This document shows, piece after piece, positions 10,101 through 24,400 of a DNA stretch of 64,000 nucleotides. This DNA is from Heterocephalus glaber (taxonomy: Eukaryota; Chordata; Mammalia; Rodentia; Bathyergidae): the NCBI RefSeq assembly GCF_000247695.1, contig NW_004624730.1, positions 37,629,503 through 37,693,502 of the forward strand. Direction: 5' to 3'. The first letter of the stretch is position 1. Each line of letters begins with the position of its first letter. Both the position numbers and the translations under genes were made by a program. The notes beneath the pieces were generated by a model. That model made no database searches. It was given only the letters and a program-made list of their open reading frames with translations, and was not told where the DNA came from.

Positions 10101-13100
10101 TAGTACATTTTTTACTTATTTGTCTCTTTTCTATCTTCCCTGTTCATGGAGGTAGAGATTTTTATCTTTGTTCTCTCTACTTTTCCAGTGGATGGATATA
10201 CCTATTATATATGAAACTGACCAAGAAAAAAGGCATTGTAAATATGCAGTAGCATGGTGACTTCTTAGAGCTTTCAGTCCCACTTCTTCCCTCCTCCACC
10301 ATTAATCTGTACTGTTTTCATGGAGGCAGCAGGTTATCCCCATGTTTCTTGTTAATGTTCTCATCTGTGAAATAAGGGTTTTTCAAGTTAACATGCTGGC
10401 ATGAGAGTTGGCAGGTCCACTGCCAGAGGCCATCTTTTTGCATAAACAAGCCAGTTATCGTGAATAAAGAGCTGTCTTCCTCCTGCCACCATTTCTTCTG
10501 AGCACATCAGGGGTTCAGTGAGAATCTTTAAGTGGTGCAGCTCTTCATTTCCCAGTTGTTTCTGGCTAATATGTAGAAATACAGTTGATTCTTATATATT
10601 GCTTTTCCAAATAGATGGTTGTGTTGAAAAAAGAGTTTTGCTGCTTCAAGAGCCTGAATGCCCCTGTTTGAGCAAGTGTTTGTATGCATTGTGCTTTGAA
10701 CAAGTTAATTCAAAGAGAGGTGAACAGAAAGGAATTCCCATGCAGGATTTTTTTGTGGTGGTTTGGTTTTGTCTTTAAAATTTCTCACACTGCTGTCATC
10801 TTTATGTACTTTTCTCCCTTACAGGAGTTAGGTTAGCAAAGAGGTCACAGAGGCATGTGCTATCATTTTTGGTCATAACCCTGTAAAGAAGAGAGAACTA
10901 TCAACCTCCATTTTCCAATCTTGGGAGGAAGCCAATCTCTTCAGGAAAGAACCTTGCCCACAGCTTCAGGCCTGGCAGCCTTCAAAAGGCCAGATTCGTC
11001 TGAATGCTCTCTGATACACAGCTTAGAAATGTTGTTAACTTGTAAGCCCACATTTAGGTCAAAGGGCCCATTTTGCTTAAAAATTCTCAAATATTTTCTC
11101 CCTTCTCCTGCAGTTTTGTTTTGGGACACATGCATGTATAAAAACAATGCATGCTTTTATCCCCATCTTGCCTTTGCTTAAACGACTGCCTCAGATATTG
11201 ATCACACTCTTGCATTGTTAGCTACTGTGGGAATAGAGACTTGAAAGAGAAAAGGCAAAATGCTGTGTGAATAACTCTCATCTTTTCCCTCTTCTGGGAG
11301 CATAGACTCCCTTCTTCGAACATATACCTTGTCAGGAGAGGCATGGTCAAAAATCTTTAATGCTTCCCTCTGTTCCTTGTGATAAATCACAGACTCTTTG
11401 TATAACAGTCAAGACCTAACCACGATCTGAACCCTGGGCAGAAACATTTCTTCTTCCAGACCCTACACTCCTGCCCCCACATTGCCATCAGTTCTTTTTC
11501 TTTGCTGTGAGGCCTCCAACTAGGATGCCTCCCACCAATACACCAGCTGCTTCCACCTGTTGCAGGATAAGGCAGCTTTCAAGACTCAAATGTCACTGTT
11601 AAGGCTTGTGTCTACATGTCCCCCGAAAGCCTCATGGCAGTCATAGATGGGTCTTTTTCAGAGGTAGCTGAATCTAGAGTGCATGATTGATTCATGGTGC
11701 AATGCTAGGATTAAGGGTGTTAGGATTAAGGGTGGGTGGTTACTACATCAGTCCATTCATTGATTTGGCACTGCCCTAATCCCAGTAGCCTGGATACAAT
11801 ATTAGGGACAGAAAGAGGCTTGTCTCCCCTCTTCCTTGCTTTGCTACCTTCTCCCCACCATGAACTGTTTCTCCTCTGCCGTGCCATCTTGCCTTGGAGC
11901 CAGTCAATAATGGACTGAAACCTCTACAGACTGTGAGCTAAATAAGCCTTTCCCCCTTTAACTTTGGGTGTTAGATATTTTGTCGAAGCAATAAGAAAAC
12001 TAAGACAGCCACCTTCTGCAGGAAACATTTGCCTCTTGCCTTTCAGTTAAAATTCCTTCTTCTCAATGAACATTGTTTTTCCTTCTATTAGAATCCCTTT
12101 ATACTATTTCATATAGGTATGTCTCTCCTATTAGACAAGGCTTCTTTTGAAGACAAGGCCTTACACATGGAGTATGTGTTCAATAAGTGTTTGTTGGATT
12201 AAATTGTATTTTCTGCAGCTGGTACTGTTCTTAGTCCCAGTGAAAACCTCAGATCTATGCATGCAGCAGGGAGTTAGTGCACCTGACTCCAGAGTACAGC
12301 TCCATGGCTTCTGAACTTCAGTTGCCAACACTTGAGACATTCCATGCACCAGAATGGGAAATGCTGTACAAGGTACAAAATGAATAAAAGAGATGCATGC
12401 ACATCCCAGAGACAGTACATTTAGAAAACACCTCCATGCTTCATGGTTTATCCCCAAGTACTTTTCAAAAGCTTGTCGTTATTGAGCATATTCTCATCCC
12501 CAAGCTGCCTTTCTTAATACATTTACTTTTACTAGGTTTTACTGCATCTTTTTTGCCCTATCAAGGGATAATTTTAGTGCTTTGTGGAACATTGAATTTT
12601 TCTGGGACGAAATGTTTTGGTCCAATTGAAGAGAGTTTGTTAAATAAAAGACACCCTATTGTGGTCTCATGGTGAAACTAGAGAGTGTATCGGTTTAAGT
12701 GGTACATCAAGATGTCCTAAAATTCTTGCTGGAGAAAGTAGTAAACAGCCTTTCATGCCCAAATTCTAGTGGATCATTTAATGGTTAACAAAGGAAAAGA
12801 AATCTATTCTATCCTTGTTGACACTGGGCCAAGTGAGAGTTCATTTCCTGGTCGCTTCTTCTTGTGAATGAGAAAATAAGGTATCAAATTTGAGTTCACT
12901 TGAGATTCTATGCAGTGTAAGCCTGGTTTCATCCACAGCAGAGAAAAATATATTGGAATGAAAAGAGAATCCCAAAAGCATTTTAGTGCACTATTTTGAA
13001 ACAGACTTTTAAATATCAGTTTGATACAGTAATTTTCTTTACTTTTCTATAGATTTTTTTGATTAGAAAAATATTTTTGTAGTTAATAGTGTTGAATTTT

Positions 13101-13607
13101 GGAATGAACATTGTTTTCATTGTTTTTCCTGGTTAAATATAGTTGTGTTCTGTCTTGTTGAGATATAATCGTTTTTCTGAGAAGGTGGTAACCTTAAAAA
13201 TTAAGAAAATAATTCTGGATATAAATTCAGCTATATTTATTTTTATCTAAAATATCTAAAAGCCTAATTTAATATGCTTTCCCACAAAAGAAATACACTC
13301 ATACGTCCTCAAAGGGAAAAACAAACAATAACAACAACCAGAAAACTTCCACAGGGCCTCATTATGAGCTTGATCTGAAATAGAGCTTTTGTACCTAATG
13401 GATCATCCCTGTTTAAAAGGACCATTGTCTGGCTCAAACTTTGTGATTCAGACTTAAGGTGATTTTAAGAAGTTAAGCCAAGTAGTATTTTTTTTGGAAA
13501 AGATGGTGGTCATGGGAGGTGGAAAGAAAATGGGGGCATTTCTATGATACATATCACTGCATCAAAGTAAGCTTTTGGGAGGATGGAGACCCCACTGTGG
13601 GTGTGTG

Positions 13608-13643
<36 letters not shown>

Positions 13644-16600
13644 CGTGACCTTGGATAACTAATCACAATTTTACATAGAGAAACTGAACATTAATAGAAT
13701 TGTATCTCATTATTTATTTATATTCTCTATACCAAAGGAAAATATGAAATCTTGATGTACTTAATATTCCCCTGTGCACTATGTAAAAGCATCAGGAATC
13801 ACTACACTCCCTGAAATAGAAAGTAATTTGACAAAACTGCTTGAATTAAAAAATAAATAAATAACCATCGGAGTAGCTTGGTGACAATCAGTGTGAGAGA
13901 ACCTTCTGGGGAAAGAACAGACAGAGAAACACAATGAAGGCATTAATATACCCCCACCTGGAAGCTGCACCATGGTCGTCAAAGTGAATGCAGATGGGTT
14001 TCTTGTTGGGCAGAAAGATTTCAACTATGACCCTTAGTCTTCTTAATGTGGGAAAGCATTTGGCACTGGCTACTTCCTGTACTGTCACCTCCCCTATCCT
14101 GAGCTTTAATGTCATTATTTTCATGTTTCAACCTACACTGAAAAGTTCTTTTTAAAAACCACCTGCAAATTTTCATGGCTTTTCTAGCTGTCAGGATACT
14201 TTCATTGGAAAACAAACCAAAAAAAATATTTTTTTTTGGTACCGGGGATGAACTCGGGTCTTTGCGCTTGCGCAGCAGGCGGCGAAACCACTGAGCTAAA
14301 TCCCTGGCCCAAGCAAACCAAATTTAGATGAATTGTACATAAAAGAAAAATGATTTGAAAAGAAATTATAAATGTCGCATATGGAATAGGGATGCTAAGG
14401 CTGAAAGAAGAGAGTAGGAGACTGAAGAGTTAATCAGGATGAAACAGAGTTTTCACCTATGAATAGGAAAGTCTTTTGTCAGTGCGTAAGTGATTTCCCG
14501 GTAATGTAGTCCATGTACTCAGAGTCCATAATTTCCACCAGTCACCAATAATGATCATTTAAAGCATTAGCTCACATGAACAATGTGCCTTGCAATTCTG
14601 AGCATGGCTAGACAGGAAACTGAAGCCTCATTTCCAGTCCTTGAACCTCAGGGCAAAGGGGTTGGAAGAGGCCCTTTTCACCTCAGGGATTCTAAGTGGC
14701 CATGAGCACATTTTCTGAGGGAGAGCATTAGTTTCTGGGCCCGTCTTCTGGCTGAACAGTTCATTTTAGAGAAGGTAACAGTAGAAAGACAGGAGTGGCT
14801 GTTATCCCTTGTTTACATAGCTACCACAAAACCACCACATGCTCCATGTAGCTCATATCTGCTGAGGCGGTATTTGGTTGGGTGCCATCCATTCTTGTAT
14901 TCATTTGGACCTCTTGGAATTAAAATTAATTACAGGGTTGACTCCAAACATTTAAAGTTCAACTCTTGCCACCTTCCTTAGAAATGTAGTCTGAGGCCAG
15001 GGATTTAGCTCAGTGGTTCCGCCTGCCTCGCAAGTGCAAGGTCCTGAGTTCTATCTCTGGCACCAAAAAAAAAAAAAAAAAAAAATGTAGTCTGAAATAG
15101 ATGGAGAGTGGCTTTTCATGAATTTTTTTAAGTGTTCTGGAGCAGTGTTGCTAATAAAGTGAATTTTAAAATCCTGAAGATCTCTTTAAATATTCCTTTT
15201 TTGATTTATGGGTCTAGAGTGGAACCTGAGAGGTGTTTTTTCTAGAAAGACCCAAGGTTCTGCTAATGTTCTTGACTGAGAGTACATTTTGAGTAGAAAA
15301 ATTCTAGAGCGCATCAAAGATCGATCCTATTACATATGATAGGAAAGTACTATGTCAGATATTTTAAGGTGGCGCAAGCCATCCCGACAGCAACGTCACA
15401 TCTCCATCTGCAAAGGGCTCAGACTATGAACCTTGTTTGGAGAGGGCCCCTTTTGCAGACTGCCCCAGAAGCTCTGGCATCCATGCTGTAGGAGGACATG
15501 TTCTGTTGCTTGTCTCTATATAGTACTTGCTAGGGAATCACTTCTGACAAAGGGACTAGGAGGTTGAGGAGTGGGGTGGTCCTTTAGGGTTTTCTTAGTA
15601 CTAATTCTTGTTGCAGTTGTTTGGTTGGGACATTTCCATCTTGGACTTGAGGTGCCTGTCTCCAGTAGATAATAATATTAATATACATGTGTGTACATGT
15701 ATATGTGTGTATGTATATAGTTAACATACAATTAATGTGTGTGTATATATATATACATTTATTTTGCATATATACATTTACACAATTAAGAGTGAAAATT
15801 CTGTTTTTCTCATGTTAGTGCTATACCTAAGTTGACCCAGTTAAAAGTAAGGTTAAAAAAAAAAAGATGTTAGAATTTAGGCTTATAGCTTTATGTATCA
15901 TACTGAATCTTATATTCTCTAAATTTTTGTTAATTTCATCTATGACAGTTATTGGCTGTAGATTGCTAAGTGGACTAGGGTGCTAACCCAGGTAAGAGAC
16001 TGAAATGGATGCATTGAACCTAAAGTGGAGTGAAATGGGTGTACAAATCAGTACAGCAAACTGCAGCTTTGCTGCTACTGTAGAAGAGCTATTTTTCACA
16101 TCCTTAGGATTTCCGCAGGCTCTGACCTACAGCGGGTCTCCAGGCTCCTGGGCCTTCTGTTCACACAGCCTCCCTAAGAAGCTGGCCTGGGGGCTGCAGA
16201 AACAGGTAGAAGGAGCAGCCTCATAGGAAAGGTAGCCCCTCTTCTTCCACTAGAGCACACTCATTTTTGCCTTCTGAACATATTTGGGGTCTGCAAGATT
16301 TGGATTGAAAAGCACTGATATAAACTATTTCTGTTTCTCATTGACAGCATTCAGAGGAAACATTTTAAGCAACACATTCATTACTCTTCACATACTCATT
16401 CAACAGCTCTTCACTGTTCACTGTGTGCAAGGCAGTGTTTTAGACACTATGGGGTAAATAAGATGAATAAACATAAATCCCTGTCCTCTTAGAAAAAAGC
16501 CCAGAAACTGTAACGGCTGTTGGAAAGAAGCCATAGTGCTGCTAAAAGCACCATGGTAAGTAGAAAGGAAAATGCACCGTACAGCGTGCTGGGTCATGAG

Positions 16601-18420
16601 TGCCACAGCTTTCCTTTCATTTCTTGAGGCATCATCACAGGAGGTATGTGGCAGTACATGCTGGTGTTCCAGATGTATGGTTTATAAGACGTTTCAGTGT
16701 GTGATGTTGTTATATGGGAGCGCTGCTGGATTTCTCTGTATCTCACTCTAATTTAAAAAGAAAAAAACACTATCCTTGATTATTTTATTGTGTCTAATTG
16801 TTTCTTACTGAGGCAGCCAGTGGGGGAGGGGCAGTCTAGCATACTCATTTACCATGCAGACCACGGAGGCAAAGGTCCAGGACCCAATTCTGGCCTAGCT
16901 GTTGACTAACAGTCATACCTTGGGCAAGTTACCTAACCCTAATGAGCTCTTTCATTTAGCTACAAAACACAGCTGTTAAATATCTACTCCAAAGAGTTAT
17001 TGAGAGGATTAAAGACATGCAGAAGGCACATGGAAAGTGCCTGGCACATAACAATTCCTTAATAAAGGATGGGTACTGTTGTTATGTTGTCATATATCGT
17101 GTATGAAGTTACACACTTCCTTCATTTTAATTGATCTCCTTTGGCAGGATTTGAGATACACGGGGATCTTCCAAGTAGAGCATTTGTTGTAATCGAAGAG
17201 GCACAGCCTCAGTGAATCCTTCTGCACTGTGAACACCTGCCTTGGGTCTGTCCTCAGTGGCCAGCATTGCCCCTGGGAAGCATTCTGGGATACTTCCTGC
17301 ATGTGACATCTGGAGTAAATCTAGACATCTTGACTGCTAGACTGAGAGTTCTAGGATCTGGAGGAGAGTCAGGGAGATCTTTGTGAGGGAGGGGCCCTGC
17401 ACAATTACAAGCATTGTGATACAGCTTGTCATTGTAATGAGTGACAGATGTGCGATTCGTCCCTTAGGCATTGAGGTGATGGGTGAGGATAGAGTAAAGG
17501 GAGGGTATAGCTTTGAATTAAGGCCGCAGATGAAAGTATTTGCCTTAAAGAAATAACGTTACTATAAACTACATTGAGACACAGTTACACCACAAATCTT
17601 TCACAAACTGAATGTTTAAAAAAAATTATGGAGAGAAATAAGTAGACAGCTGAAGATGAGAGCACATCTACAGAGGTTCGGGTGCCAGAGGTTGTCTTGA
17701 GTGGCAGTTTTGCTTTTAGAACTCTGGTTTTTTGTTTGTTTTTGGCTAGTTTGTTTTATTTTTAATCAGTACTATATATTTGTGCTATGTAATGAATGCA
17801 TTTATCATAGAGAGTTGGTACGTGTACATATCACATCTCAATCTTTTTTACTTCTTTTTTTCCCTCCCCTCCTTCCTCCATCTGTAGATCTCCTTCCCAT
17901 CTATAAAAGGTCCACCTCCCTGTTTCCTATAATCGACTGTTTATCTTTAAATTACTTATACTTTGGGTTTCTCATATAAGAGAAACCATGCAATATCTAA
18001 TCTTCTGTGTCTGATTTATTTCACTGAGCATTATCGTCTCAATCAAATGCATTCATTTTCCTGCAAATGACTCAAATTTATCCTTCTTTATGACTAGTAG
18101 CCCATTGCATATGTATACATAAATTTATATATATATATATTACATTTTACTTATCTATTGATTTGTTGGTGGGCTTATAGGCTGCTAATGGTGTTGGAGT
18201 TGCTCAAAAATCTGTTGGAAATTTGGTAACTAGTACACTTGGTGCTTTCTGTGTAAGTATGACAACATGTTAGACAGTGTTACTAAATGGAGGCTTAACC
18301 TTTGAATTGTTTTCTGACCCATCTCTTCTGAAAACTTTATTTTTTTAAATAAATAATGAGTATTTTTGTTGTTGTTGTTTATGGCAGTAGTAGTTTGATA
18401 ATGATAAGTGTATGTGTACA

Positions 18421-18455
<35 letters not shown>

Positions 18456-21400
18456 TTCTGTTTGTCTCTTGCACCAAAACATCCTCCAGCTGTGGGCCTT
18501 TAGCCTCACTGTATGTAAAGCCCGTAAACAAAACCAGAAGCCATGGGAAAAGGGTAAAGAGAGCAACAGAAAAGAACTTTCCCTTTTGTCAAAAAGCCCG
18601 CCACTGGCTGAATTTTAAAGAAAAGTTGATGGATCTTTTTCTCTTGTCTGTATTAATAGAACAAAGCCATGCTGCTGGGGCAGAGAGGTCCTTCTGTGAA
18701 AACAATTTCAGTCCTGTGCTGGGACTCCTATCAGAAGATAAAACATTTATTCATGATTTTAACGAAGTATCAGTTATGGGGAATTTTTTTTTTAAATCTG
18801 TTTTATAGACCTTCAGATTATACTGTTTTTCTTTTGTTGTGGGATAGTCACTAATGAAGTTTGCAAAGCTGGAAGTTGTTGCTTCTATTTTTACACTGCC
18901 TTCTACCCAATTCAGAAGAAGATTGCTAGTTCTCCTCACAGAGCTCCAGTTCACACTCAGCCCTAAACTGGAGACTTGTCAGCCTGCAGAAGCCTAGTTC
19001 CTCTCTTGTCTTTTACTGTGAACAGGAGAGGAATCCGGATAGGATTATTCAGGAGAAGGTGACAGCAGATGGTGGGAAGGCTGGACTCTGAACAAGCTGA
19101 GTGTCAGGAGCACAGTGAGCCTCAGAAAAAGCAGCTGCCCAGGACCAGAGTGAGGAACAAGCCAGGGAGGCCACATGGGGCAGTGTCTCTGAGACAGAGG
19201 GGGCAAGGACACCTACAGCTCAGCACAGACGCTCAGCTGGCTCTCCTATCAGCATGAGCAGTAACCAGGGCACTGGGCAATTGGCACTTCAGCCTGTCAG
19301 AATTAGTGGAAGATTATTTCTTAAGTGAAATACTGAAAAGTTAAAGGATGAATTTGGACAGTGATGGAATGGATGACATCATCAGTCAAGAATCCCCAGT
19401 GGATATGGAAGGGAATTATAAAAAGGTAAGGGGGCAGAACTCTTCTGTTCATAAACAATTGGACCATTTTTCTAACTGGGAGAATGATCACCCTTGAAGA
19501 GTGGCCAAATTCCACACTGAGTGGTCATTGCTGTAAGATAGTCAGGAAAACTAAATGTAAGAATCAAATGCATTCAGCAGGAATGTTTTTCTTTCCCTGG
19601 CTTGCATTCATTAATATATTATAGCAGTAACAAAAGTATACATGCTGTCATTCTGAGATTGAAAAATTGTATTATGTACTTCATTACTCAGCAAGCCTCT
19701 TATATAAAGAAATTTTTTTTTAATTATTGACATGTATTAACAGTTCATCTGACATAATTACTGGAGTGGTTAGCCTATCTATGTTTGACATTGTTAACAA
19801 TGAAAAATGTACAGCTTTAAGAAGAAAAGTTTTGGCTCTTTAAAAATTGATACAATATCTGTTCTCTGGTTTCTTTTTCTTTTGAAAGTTAGTTTATATA
19901 TTTTGGGAATGTTTTATATAGTAGTTGTCTAGTAATAACAGGCTCAGCTAAAAATAGCTTTAGTTATATGGGTGAGGTCATGAAATCATACTACAAGTAT
20001 ATGCTTTTCTGTCCACAGAAAGCTAAATACACACTATTACTTCCTCTCCTATTACTTGCCAAAAGTCAACTGTAGTTCACCATACAGCATAATGTGAAGA
20101 AGAATCCTTCCATCACAGACTGGAAATGACGATTTCTTTTCCCCCTGAGGCAAATATCAATTAATATAGCCTGATAGAACAGTAAATCCTGATGCTCATT
20201 TTTTATTGTATCAAATATGTCATTAGCTTTTTTCCCCAGAGTGAGATATAGGAAAATGCTTCTATAATGTTAGTTCCTTAAGAATACTAATGTAAAATAT
20301 GGCAGCTTGTATCTTACATCTATAATTGTGTTTGAGTATAGAGACTCTTTTAAGTATATGTTTCATTCTTAGAGTAGTTCACAATAGTTTATGCACTTTC
20401 TCCAGAAGGTAATCCTAAATACGTAAAAGAGGTCTCAATGACCTGCCATGTTGCCTTGTACCTTTTTCATCTTTTGTGATACCCAAGAGAGAATGAATGC
20501 CCAAGGTGGTAAGTTTGTAGAGTCCCGAAACCCTAACACTTCTCAGCTGTCCCTTTTACCCCTCCACCGGAAGCCAGACTGTAGAAGACACTTACAACAC
20601 TGCCATCAGTCAGGTCACTTAGCCAACCTTGCAGAGGGAGCATGAAATTCACGGACTTTCTCTATTTTCAGTGCCAAAGAACTTGTCACAATTTTCTTTG
20701 TCAATCAGTTGTTCAGATAGAAAAGTGTAGGTCACTTCACACAGGAGAAAAAAGAAAAGATTTACCATTGTGAATACATCAATAATTAAAGTCATGACCA
20801 CTGTGGTTTTACCCTACTTAGAAATGGGGAACCTGGATGCCTGAAATTGTGAGCAATGATATGCCAGCAACTGAGACCAAGCTGACTAAAGCTACAAACA
20901 TGTAAGGCTCAGGGAGCTTTAAAACATCCACAGCCACAAAGCAGAGCTGGCATTGTGTAGCCCTTATCTCTACCAGAGGTGATAGAATGCCACATGTGAT
21001 TTCAGGAGAAACAGTACTGGTAGGTTAGTACCAAAACCACTAGATGAAACTTCTGGATGTATGGAACGCTCTGAGATCAGTATACTGTGTTGGACACTTG
21101 TTCTCAAGTCATTTCATCTTTTCAGCTATCTCAGGCAAGTGCTTTCAGATGTGTATGTATCATGGTTATCATGAAAGTTTTATTATGTTTACAGAAATTT
21201 GATTGAAATTTCATTAAGAGTTATTGAAAAAGAGTAGCATAGGCTTTTTTTTTTTAAAGGCAAAAATTAGGAAAACCACTTATCTAGTATAAAAATCACT
21301 TTCCCTTCTTAGATCTTTTCTAAGTTGTTTTTGCTCGAATGTTTTTGTTCTTTGGTTGGGTAAATAGAAAATTAAATTAAATGCCATAAAACAGTACTCT

Positions 21401-24400
21401 GTAGGCTTTTTGACCTTGCATCCATCAGTAAAACATATTAGATTCTATGCTTCTAATATGCATGTAATCTACTCAGAAATTACACTTATTTACCACTGTA
21501 AAAATATGTGATATATGTATTACATATGCATCAAAAGTAGATAGTTTAAAGATTAAAGTTTTTATAAATAAAAGTTCCAATAGTTTCTCACCCTACTCTA
21601 AGAACAGTGGTCAAAAACAATTGGGAAAGTGGTTTACCCTGCCCAGGTACCATAGAATTCCCTGAACCAGTTGGACTAATAAATATCACATGTCTATAGG
21701 GATTGTTTTGCAGAATTGTTTTAAAGTCAGACAAACAGCCTTCAGGGGGAAAAGTCACTTTGCAGTGACTAAAATTAGATTCCACCAAGGCAGAGGAAGG
21801 AAGAGTTTACGCATCTGTTCCTTTTCCTAGGGGAAGATCCTGCTTGTTAAAAAGAAATGTTTCATTAAGGATCTCTGCTTTATTCAATAATGGAGATAAA
21901 ACTGTACACAACAGAAAATAGATTGTAGAATTTAGTAAATAAAGTGGCAGCATCTGCTGTGTTTGTTCAGCCCATTATTTCCCTGCCATACTAGGAGCAA
22001 CTTCTGAGTCCTTGGTAAAGAACCACACAGCTGGCTGACTGTAGGACCTAAGTGGCCCTCAGCAGAGGAGTCAGTGCCCTCATTCATTCACCATCATTTC
22101 CTAAGAGGCTTGCTTGTTCCTGGCTTTATGCATTGTGCCAGGACCACAGAAAGGAGACAGCTTTCCCTCCAAAGGCTTACAGCACGAATTGGGAGGCACA
22201 GAAACAAATCTACTATGTGGAATTGATGCTGCTTGGAAGACTGTTGAGATAAGTGTGGACTTCCAAAGTTTGCAGCCTCAGCTGTCCCGGGATGGGGAAA
22301 TATCCAAATGACACGAATGGAGAGTGAGAATGGGAGACCAACATTTAACATACTATATGGTATAATGGCACAAGACTGGCTCCAACTTTGTCCAGAGTAA
22401 ACTCGAGGAAGCCAGTTTTCCCTTCTGTTCCCTTGCTACTGTCCACAGATTAAGGTTGCCCCAAATGGGCAGGCATGTGGTCCTAGGACCCGGCAAGCCT
22501 GCTTGCCTGGCTTTGTTCTGCAGAGGTGCTGTCTCTAGTGTCATGCATCCAATTACAGTGACAGATTAGGGAGGACCCCGTGAAAAAATTAAAAGGCTGG
22601 AAGGAACAATATTTAAAGTGAAGCCACAGCTGCGCCTCATGTTTTTTTAAAAGGTGAATGGAAATGACTGCTTGAGATAAACTGTAATAAACAGGAACAC
22701 AGAATGCCAGCTGCCATTCCAGACAAGCGCTCAGGCCTCCCCACACAATTACAGAGGAAAAGCAGCCGTCGACCTCCATTAACCCTCACTTCTTCCTGTC
22801 TGTGAGGGATGAATGCATTTGAAGAACCCTGTTAAGTTACCCAGCCTGAGGCCTAGCCCCACCTCAACCACCTGGAGGGAATCTCTTCTGCTTTCTGGGC
22901 CAGAATCTCCTTTTCCTCCAAGGGGTAGTAAGCTCAGTCTGACTTAGACATTAGAAACACAAAGCCTCCTGGCCCCTGTCTCAGGGTTTTGTCCATCAGC
23001 TCTCCCCCTTGGCCCACCCCAGCTATTCAGCCTGGCTGCAGAGCTGGTTGTTTCAGTAAAACTGGGTTTCCCCGTTAAATGCCAAGCCCACCCTTGCATC
23101 CTTTTCCCTGTCATGATCACCTCCTCAGCTTCTGCTCCACTTTGTCTACTCTTCCCACCAGTTTTCCCAGACTTCTGGATCCCCCGTGCTTTTGTGTACA
23201 CATGTGATTTGTTAAACAAATACAGTTCACGTGCATAAAATTCATTTTAAAGTCTCCCCTTTGATGGTTTTTAGTATGTTTATTTACAAGATTGTGGAAG
23301 CCACCATCTAATTCCAGAACATTTTATCACTGCAAAAAACCCTAGGCCCATTAGTTACTCTAGATATTCCTGGCTGTTAGCCTCTGTTAACTAATTTACT
23401 TTCTATCTTTATTAACTCCTAAGTTCCGACACTGGCTCTTTTTTCTCTCTTTTTCTCTACTTTCTATGCCTTACCCAACCCTTCCTTTTAATATTAACAC
23501 AAGCTATCTTTAAGTGTACCAAGACAGTGTACCAAGTACCCAACTGCTTTCTATATTTTAAAAATACACATGCATTCTTTTAAGAACAGAAAACAGAGCT
23601 CAAATAGTTTTAATAACTTGCACTACTGTCAGAGTCAAAACGTTATCTTGAGTCTCCCCAACTCTGAATCCCTTGCCCCCAACTCCTGCACTACCCTGCT
23701 TCTTTTCGGTTACATGTCTGCCAGCTCTCACAGATCCAAAGTCTAGCCTGACATGGGAAGTTGAGGACACCAACTTCGTGGCAGTTGATTAAGGTTTGGC
23801 TATTTCATAACCACACAGTGTTTTGGACCTTGGTGTTCCTGATAGTGATACTGAAGGACTGTGATGGCCTTGCAGGCTTCTGAAATGGCACCTGTTAAAA
23901 ATAGAGTTGCCAGATAACACTGTCCTGTGTTAAAAAGTAGTCTCTGTAGGCAGTCATTTGAGAACTGGAAATGAGTTCAGAATGCTCTCAGCAGTTTGTA
24001 TTTTGGATTTGCTGTTCCTAGAACAGGAAAATCATTTGTTTTCAAATGTATCCTGTTATGATTTAATGTTGAAATACTTGCACTACAGTAGTTATCTTTG
24101 TGGGTTGTGCTCTGGGTTCCTTTACCTTCACTGAAGTTCCCATTCTAAGTAGCTCCTGAACTTTAACCCTGGGTGTTTATTAAATAATTTTGTTCCAATC
24201 CTTAACAATGAGAATGTTCCAGTGTTAGGGATTCTGCACAGCAGCACTTTTTGTGGCCTGGTTCTGTATCTATCACCCCTTATAGCACGGGAAGGGATGC
24301 AGTCAATACTAGGCAAAGCCATCCTCACAGTTAGACTAATGTAAACAAACATCTCCATCCTTTGGACTGGCATCCCAGCACTTTTGATGTCAGCCAGTTT

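Noticed and set aside
14995..15060. Possible tRNA-Ala gene
   Set aside because: A and B box-like words are present, but the A-tail, target duplication and many similar copies show an ID SINE, not a tRNA gene.
18356..18808. 150-codon + strand frame
   Set aside because: It reads through the CG/CA microsatellite (His-Thr repeats). No conserved domain.
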